A stretch of DNA of 64,000 bases from Lachnospiraceae bacterium UBA1818 (lineage in GTDB: Bacteria > Bacillota > Clostridia > Lachnospirales > Lachnospiraceae): assembly GCA_904419285.1 (NCBI GenBank), contig CAJFQZ010000006.1, positions 60,218 through 124,217 on the forward strand, in the 5' to 3' direction. A program made the translations under genes and the position numbers. The notes below the pieces were generated by a model. It was not told where the DNA came from. It did no database searches and saw nothing but the letters and a program-made list of their open reading frames with translations. The first letter of the stretch is position 1, and each line of letters starts with the position of its first letter. Positions 60,123 through 64,000 of the stretch are shown piece by piece.

Positions 60123-61841
60123 TTGAGACAGATTTCTGGAAACAAATTACTGGTGAGAGCGTTAAAGGAAGAAGGGGTGGACACAGTCTTTGGTTATCCC
60201 GGAGCGTGTACGATCGATATCAGCGACGAGCTGTACAAACAGAATGATATCAGGGTCATCCTGCCGAGGCATGAACAGGCTCTGGTCCATGAGGCGGACG
60301 CCTATGCAAGGACGACAGGAAAAGTAGGCGTATGCCTGGTTACCAGCGGACCCGGGGCGACCAATCTTGTGACAGGCCTCGCGACAGCAAATTATGACAG
60401 CGTCCCGCTTGTCTGCTTTACAGGGCAGGTGGCGCGACATCTGATCGGTAACGACGCCTTTCAGGAAGTCGATATCGTGGGCATCACGCGGAGCATCACA
60501 AAATACGGTGTGACGGTGAGAAACAGAGAAGATCTGGGCAGGATCATCAAGGAAGCGTTCTACATCGCCCGGACAGGAAGACCGGGCCCGGTACTGATCG
60601 ATCTTCCGAAAGATGTGATGGCGGAGCTGGGAAGCGCGGATTATCCGGATTCAGTAAATATCCGTGGATATAAACCGAATACAAGTGTCCATATGGGACA
60701 GCTCAAGCGTGCTCTGAAGATGCTGAAAAAGGCGGAGAGACCTCTCTTCCTGGCCGGAGGCGGCGTGAACATTGCGCGGGCGAACGCGGAATTTACAGAG
60801 GTAGTGAATAAGACGAATGTTCCGGTCGTGACCACGATCATGGGGCGCGGCGCAGTACCGACGAACCATCCGCTGTTTATCGGGAATCTTGGAATGCACG
60901 GGGCGTATGCGGCAAATATGGCGGTGAGTGAATGCGATCTCCTCTTCTCCATCGGGACAAGGTTCAATGACCGTATCACCGGCAAACTCCACGCTTTTGC
61001 ACCGAAGGCGCAGATCGTCCATATCGATATTGATACGGCATCCATCTCCAGAAATATTCATGTAGATATTCCGATCGTGGCGGATGCGCTGGAAGCGGTC
61101 ACGAAGATGAATGAATATGTGGAGCCGTGTGATACAGGGGCATGGATAAAACAGATCGGAGCATGGAAGGAAGAGCATCCGCTGACTATGAAGAACAGGG
61201 CGCAGATGAGCCCCAAGGATATCATTGACGAGATGAACCGTCAGTTCGATGACGCGATCATCGTGGCGGACGTGGGACAGCATCAGATGTTTGTTGCCCA
61301 GTATACGGAGATCACCGAGAAGAAGCAGATGATCATGTCCGGCGGACTGGGGACGATGGGATACGGGTTTCCGGGAGCCATCGGCGCGCAGATGGGCAAT
61401 CCGGATAAGAAAGTCATCGCGGTTTCAGGGGACGGCGGCATGCAGATGAATATCCAGGAGTTTGCGACTGCGGTACTGGAAGAACTTCCGCTGATCCTCT
61501 GCGTATTCAACAACGAATATCTTGGCATGGTGAGGCAGTGGCAGAAGCTGTTTTACGGAAAACGCTACAGTATGACGAACCTCCGTTCCGGAGCTCTGAC
61601 GAGGAGGACCGGCGGGGAAGAGATGCCGGCGTACACGCCGGACTTTGTGAAGCTGGCGGAGAGCTACGGAGCAAAGGGAATTCGTGTGACAAAGCGGGAA
61701 GAGATCGCAGCGGCGTTCGAGGAGGCAAAGAAGAGCGAGAAAGTGCCGACACTGATCGAATTTATCATCGATCCGGAAGAACTGGTCTATCCGATGGTGA
61801 AGCCGGACGGCACGCTGGAAGAGATGATCATGGACTGCTAG
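60123..61841 (+). CDS. ilvB: Acetolactate synthase large subunit
   Basis: The 572-residue thiamine-diphosphate enzyme makes acetolactate and acetohydroxybutyrate for valine, leucine and isoleucine. The N-terminal GYPGACTIDISDELY holds the conserved pyrimidine-domain region; the catalytic-type glutamate follows in PRHEQALVHEADAYAR near residue 50. ThDP binding is SGDGGMQMN...FNN around 435-465. It starts at TTG 60123, seven bases after AAGGAGG. Anabolic rather than catabolic type is shown by the regulatory subunit gene next to it. Confidence 0.95.
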   Translation: MRQISGNKLLVRALKEEGVDTVFGYPGACTIDISDELYKQNDIRVILPRHEQALVHEADAYARTTGKVGVCLVTSGPGATNLVTGLATANYDSVPLVCFTGQVARHLIGNDAFQEVDIVGITRSITKYGVTVRNREDLGRIIKEAFYIARTGRPGPVLIDLPKDVMAELGSADYPDSVNIRGYKPNTSVHMGQLKRALKMLKKAERPLFLAGGGVNIARANAEFTEVVNKTNVPVVTTIMGRGAVPTNHPLFIGNLGMHGAYAANMAVSECDLLFSIGTRFNDRITGKLHAFAPKAQIVHIDIDTASISRNIHVDIPIVADALEAVTKMNEYVEPCDTGAWIKQIGAWKEEHPLTMKNRAQMSPKDIIDEMNRQFDDAIIVADVGQHQMFVAQYTEITEKKQMIMSGGLGTMGYGFPGAIGAQMGNPDKKVIAVSGDGGMQMNIQEFATAVLEELPLILCVFNNEYLGMVRQWQKLFYGKRYSMTNLRSGALTRRTGGEEMPAYTPDFVKLAESYGAKGIRVTKREEIAAAFEEAKKSEKVPTLIEFIIDPEELVYPMVKPDGTLEEMIMDC

Positions 61842-61929
61842 CGGATATACGCATAAAATGCAGATGCGGCTGATCCGCACACCGGGCAGGAATGCCGGCG
61901 GCAGTCTTGAATGAAAGGAGAAAGAAAAG

Positions 61930-62439
61930 ATGGATAATAATATGAAGAAGAGATGGATCTCCCTTTATGTCGAGAACCAGGTGGGCGTGCTTTCCAAGAT
62001 CTCCGGGCTGTTTTCCGGAAAGTCATACAATCTTGACAGCCTGACAGTAGGTACGACGGAGGACCCGACCGTGTCTAGGATGACGATCGCCACTGTCAGC
62101 GATGACGAGACTTTTGAGCAGATCAAGAAGCAGCTCAACCGTATGGTAGAGGTCATCAAGGTCATTGATTTTACAGATATTTTTGTCAGGATGAAAGAGA
62201 TCTTGTATGTCAAGGTGTTTAAGTGTACGCCGGAGGACAAGGTCGAGGTGTTCCAGATCGCTGAGACGTTCAAGGCGAAGGTCATCGACTACGGGAGGGA
62301 CAGCGTCCTGGTAGAATTCGTCCAGACGGCGACAAAGAATGATGCAGTCGTAAAGCTGATGAAGGAAGAGTTCCGCACGATCGAGGTCGTCAGAGGCGGA
62401 AGCGTCGGGATCGAGTCCATCAGTATGATGGAGAGGTAA
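61930..62439 (+). CDS. ilvN: Acetolactate synthase small (regulatory) subunit
   Basis: The 169-residue protein has an N-terminal ACT domain (about 8-80: WISLYVENQVGVLSKISGLFSGKSYNLDSL, shortened) and a C-terminal ALS_ss_C domain. It confers valine feedback inhibition on IlvB. ATG 61930 follows GAAAGGAG. It lies 88 bases behind ilvB on the same transcript. Confidence 0.94.
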   Translation: MDNNMKKRWISLYVENQVGVLSKISGLFSGKSYNLDSLTVGTTEDPTVSRMTIATVSDDETFEQIKKQLNRMVEVIKVIDFTDIFVRMKEILYVKVFKCTPEDKVEVFQIAETFKAKVIDYGRDSVLVEFVQTATKNDAVVKLMKEEFRTIEVVRGGSVGIESISMMER

Positions 62440-62497
62440 GGTAAGACGGAGAAAAACCGGCCGGAAGAGGTTCAAACATAAAAAACAGAGCGCACTC

Positions 62498-62526
62498 TTG
62501 ATTTTTCTTAATTATAGTATTATAAT
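62498..62526 (+). promoter_or_regulatory. Predicted promoter of ilvE
   Basis: TTGATT (62498-62503), 17 bases, TATAAT (62521-62526). It suggests that the aminotransferase is also transcribed independently of the T-box. Confidence 0.65.
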
Positions 62527-62578
62527 GGCACCGTAGAAATTTAAGGAACTGCCAGGGCAGAAGAATGGAGGAGTTACA

Positions 62579-63604
62579 ATGGAGAAGAAAAACATTGACT
62601 GGGAGAATCTCGGTTTCGGTTACATACCTACAGACAAAAGATATGTGGCAAATTATAAAGACGGTAAATGGGATGAGGGAGCGCTGATCGATGATCCGAA
62701 TATCGTGATGAACGAGTGTGCCGGCGTTCTTCAGTATGCCCAGACTGTTTTTGAGGGTATGAAGGCGTATACGACTGAGGACGGACACATTGTAACCTTC
62801 CGTCCTGACCTGAACGCATCACGTATGGTGGATTCTGCAAAACGTCTGGAGATGCCGGTGTTCCCGGAGGACCGTTTTGTTGATGCGGTGGTACAGACAG
62901 TAAAAGCAAACGCAGCGTACGTTCCGCCTTACGGATCGGGAGCAACCCTGTATATCAGACCGTATATGTTCGGTATCAATCCGGTCATCGGCGTGAAACC
63001 GGCAGACGAGTATCAGTTCAGAGTGTTTACGACACCTGTGGGACCGTACTTCAAGGGCGGCGTGAAGCCGATTACGATCTGTGTTTCAGACTTCGACCGT
63101 GCGGCGCCGCATGGAACAGGACATATCAAGGCCGGTCTGAACTATGCGATGAGCCTTCATGCGATCGTGACAGCACATGCGAACGGATTTGATGAGAACA
63201 TGTACCTTGACTCTGCAACAAGAACAAAGGTCGAGGAGACAGGCGGAGCCAACTTCCTGTTTGTGACAAAGGACAACAAGATCGTGACACCGCACTCTAC
63301 GACGATCCTTCCGTCCATCACAAGAAGGTCGCTGATGTATGTGGCTGAGCATTATCTCGGACTTGAAGTTGAAGAGAGAGACGTTTACTTCGATGAAGTG
63401 AAAGACTTCGCAGAGTGCGGACTCTGCGGTACGGCAGCAGTTATCTCACCAGTTGGAAAAGTCGTGAACCACGGCGAAGAGATCTGTTTCCCGAGCGGAA
63501 TGGAAAAGATGGGACCGGTAACTCAGAAGCTGTACGATACACTGACAGGAATCCAGATGGGCCGTATCGAGGCACCGGAGGGATGGCTGAAAGTCATCGA
63601 GTAG
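62579..63604 (+). CDS. ilvE: Branched-chain amino acid aminotransferase
   Basis: This 341-residue class IV PLP enzyme catalyses the last step in leucine, isoleucine and valine synthesis. The PLP lysine is Lys184 in GHIKAGLNYAMSL. YIRPYMFG near residue 125 and GLCGTAAVISPVG near 280 match the bacterial group II type. ATG 62579 follows GGAGGAG. It has its own promoter but shares the strand and pathway with ilvBN. Confidence 0.94.
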   Translation: MEKKNIDWENLGFGYIPTDKRYVANYKDGKWDEGALIDDPNIVMNECAGVLQYAQTVFEGMKAYTTEDGHIVTFRPDLNASRMVDSAKRLEMPVFPEDRFVDAVVQTVKANAAYVPPYGSGATLYIRPYMFGINPVIGVKPADEYQFRVFTTPVGPYFKGGVKPITICVSDFDRAAPHGTGHIKAGLNYAMSLHAIVTAHANGFDENMYLDSATRTKVEETGGANFLFVTKDNKIVTPHSTTILPSITRRSLMYVAEHYLGLEVEERDVYFDEVKDFAECGLCGTAAVISPVGKVVNHGEEICFPSGMEKMGPVTQKLYDTLTGIQMGRIEAPEGWLKVIE

Positions 63605-63653
63605 CAGGAAATCTGCAGGAGAAGAATCTGCAGAGAAATCTTATAAAATACAG

Positions 63654-63702
63654 AAAAAGGAAACGGCTGCGGGAAATAATTCCCACCGCCGTTTCCTTTT
63701 TA
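63654..63702. terminator. Bidirectional terminator between ilvE and mgtE
   Basis: AAAAAGGAAACGG (63655-63667) pairs with CCGTTTCCTTTTT (63689-63701), with an inner CGGGAA/TTCCC stem. T-runs occur in both directions, so it serves the convergent genes. Confidence 0.85.
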
Positions 63703-63705
63703 TGC

Positions 63706-64000
63706 TCATAAGTTGAAAAGCTTGGTCGCGATATTGAAGTAGATCAAGATCGAGAAGATGTCCACCAGTGTCGTGATCAGAGGGGAGGCCATGATCGCCG
63801 GATCAAGGTGCACCCTGCTGGCAAGGAGCGGAAGCATACATCCGATCAGTTTCGACATGATGACTGTCCCGATCAGGGACAGCGCGATGACGAGCGCAAG
63901 ATTAAAATCATCGTACTGTATCATAATGCGGATTCCGTTGGTCACTGCCAGGACCGCGCCTACGATCAGCGAGATGCGGAACTCTTTAAAGATCACCCGG
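63706..64000 (-). CDS. mgtE: Magnesium transporter MgtE, C-terminal part (cut by window end)
   Basis: Only the last 97 or so residues are visible, as the gene continues past the window edge. They contain three hydrophobic segments; SRVHLDPAIMASPLITTLVD and the closing IYFNIATKLF match the C-terminal membrane region of MgtE, including the aspartate-rich pore segment. The frame stays open to position 64000, so any ATG seen here is internal. MgtE imports magnesium through a channel gated by its missing N-terminal domain. Confidence 0.85.
   Translation of the reverse strand, partial: RVIFKEFRISLIVGAVLAVTNGIRIMIQYDDFNLALVIALSLIGTVIMSKLIGCMLPLLASRVHLDPAIMASPLITTLVDIFSILIYFNIATKLFNL

Overview
The window looks like a chromosomal segment of a spore-forming Clostridia bacterium, most likely Lachnospiraceae. 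The signs are a GC content a little above 50%, strong AGGAGG-type ribosome sites with some TTG/GTG starts, T-box riboswitches, SpoVT, the six-cysteine SCIFF peptide with its radical SAM maturase and a fused SecDF, HemZ, and a relA-hydrolase-hemZ-hisS-aspS run. The species cannot be named from the sequence. There is no rRNA, phage block, insertion sequence or CRISPR array. One tRNA gene (Gly, GCC) is present.

Layout. 1-6.8 kb: complete tryptophan operon trpEGDCFBA, nearly all genes translationally overlapped. 6.9-8.6 kb: undecaprenol/diacylglycerol kinase, SseB-like protein and a GNAT-like protein. 8.6-12.3 kb: glucose-type PTS EIICBA with a promoter, an antiterminator RNA target, an overlapping terminator, a repeat-filled leader, and the cognate GlcT-type antiterminator gene behind it. 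12.4-17.2 kb: Bce-type two-component system plus Bce-type ABC transporter. 17.3-21.1 kb: cytidylate-kinase-like protein (+), then on the minus strand a lipid pair (processive glycosyltransferase and PlsY-like acyltransferase) and a PduL-YqeY pair. 21.3-24.1 kb: Na/Pi cotransporter, SpoVT and a small membrane protein. 24.4-28.5 kb: SCIFF ranthipeptide, maturase and SecDF. 28.8-32.5 kb: RecJ-family exonuclease, MarR regulator and MATE exporter. 32.5-37.4 kb: an AT-richer island with a 1417-residue SIR2-STAND-TPR protein whose C-terminus is encoded by about fifteen 120-bp repeats. 37.4-41.6 kb: TetR regulator and a heterodimeric ABC exporter. 42-49.7 kb: relA, metallo-hydrolase, hemZ, hisS, aspS. 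49.7-52.9 kb: Trp T-box and the trpXYZ-type ABC transporter. 53-59.6 kb: HicB-like protein (-), tRNA-Gly, homoserine dehydrogenase, MarR regulator, thyA, DHFR, and a zinc ABC transporter. 59.6-63.6 kb: Ile-type T-box, ilvB, ilvN and ilvE. 63.7 kb to the end: the C-terminal part of MgtE on the minus strand.

How it fits together. Amino-acid supply dominates. The window holds tryptophan synthesis and, 44 kb away, a tryptophan importer under a UGG-specifier T-box; branched-chain synthesis is controlled by another T-box, and homoserine dehydrogenase is also present. Envelope lipid and stress functions form a second theme (DgkA, PlsY-like, UgtP-like, Bce module, MATE, ABC exporter).

The most interesting parts are the SIR2-STAND-TPR gene, a candidate NAD-depleting NLR-like antiphage protein without obvious partners; the SCIFF locus, whose 47-residue precursor is easily missed; and a dispersed family of palindromic intergenic repeats, two copies of which fill the leader of the PTS gene.
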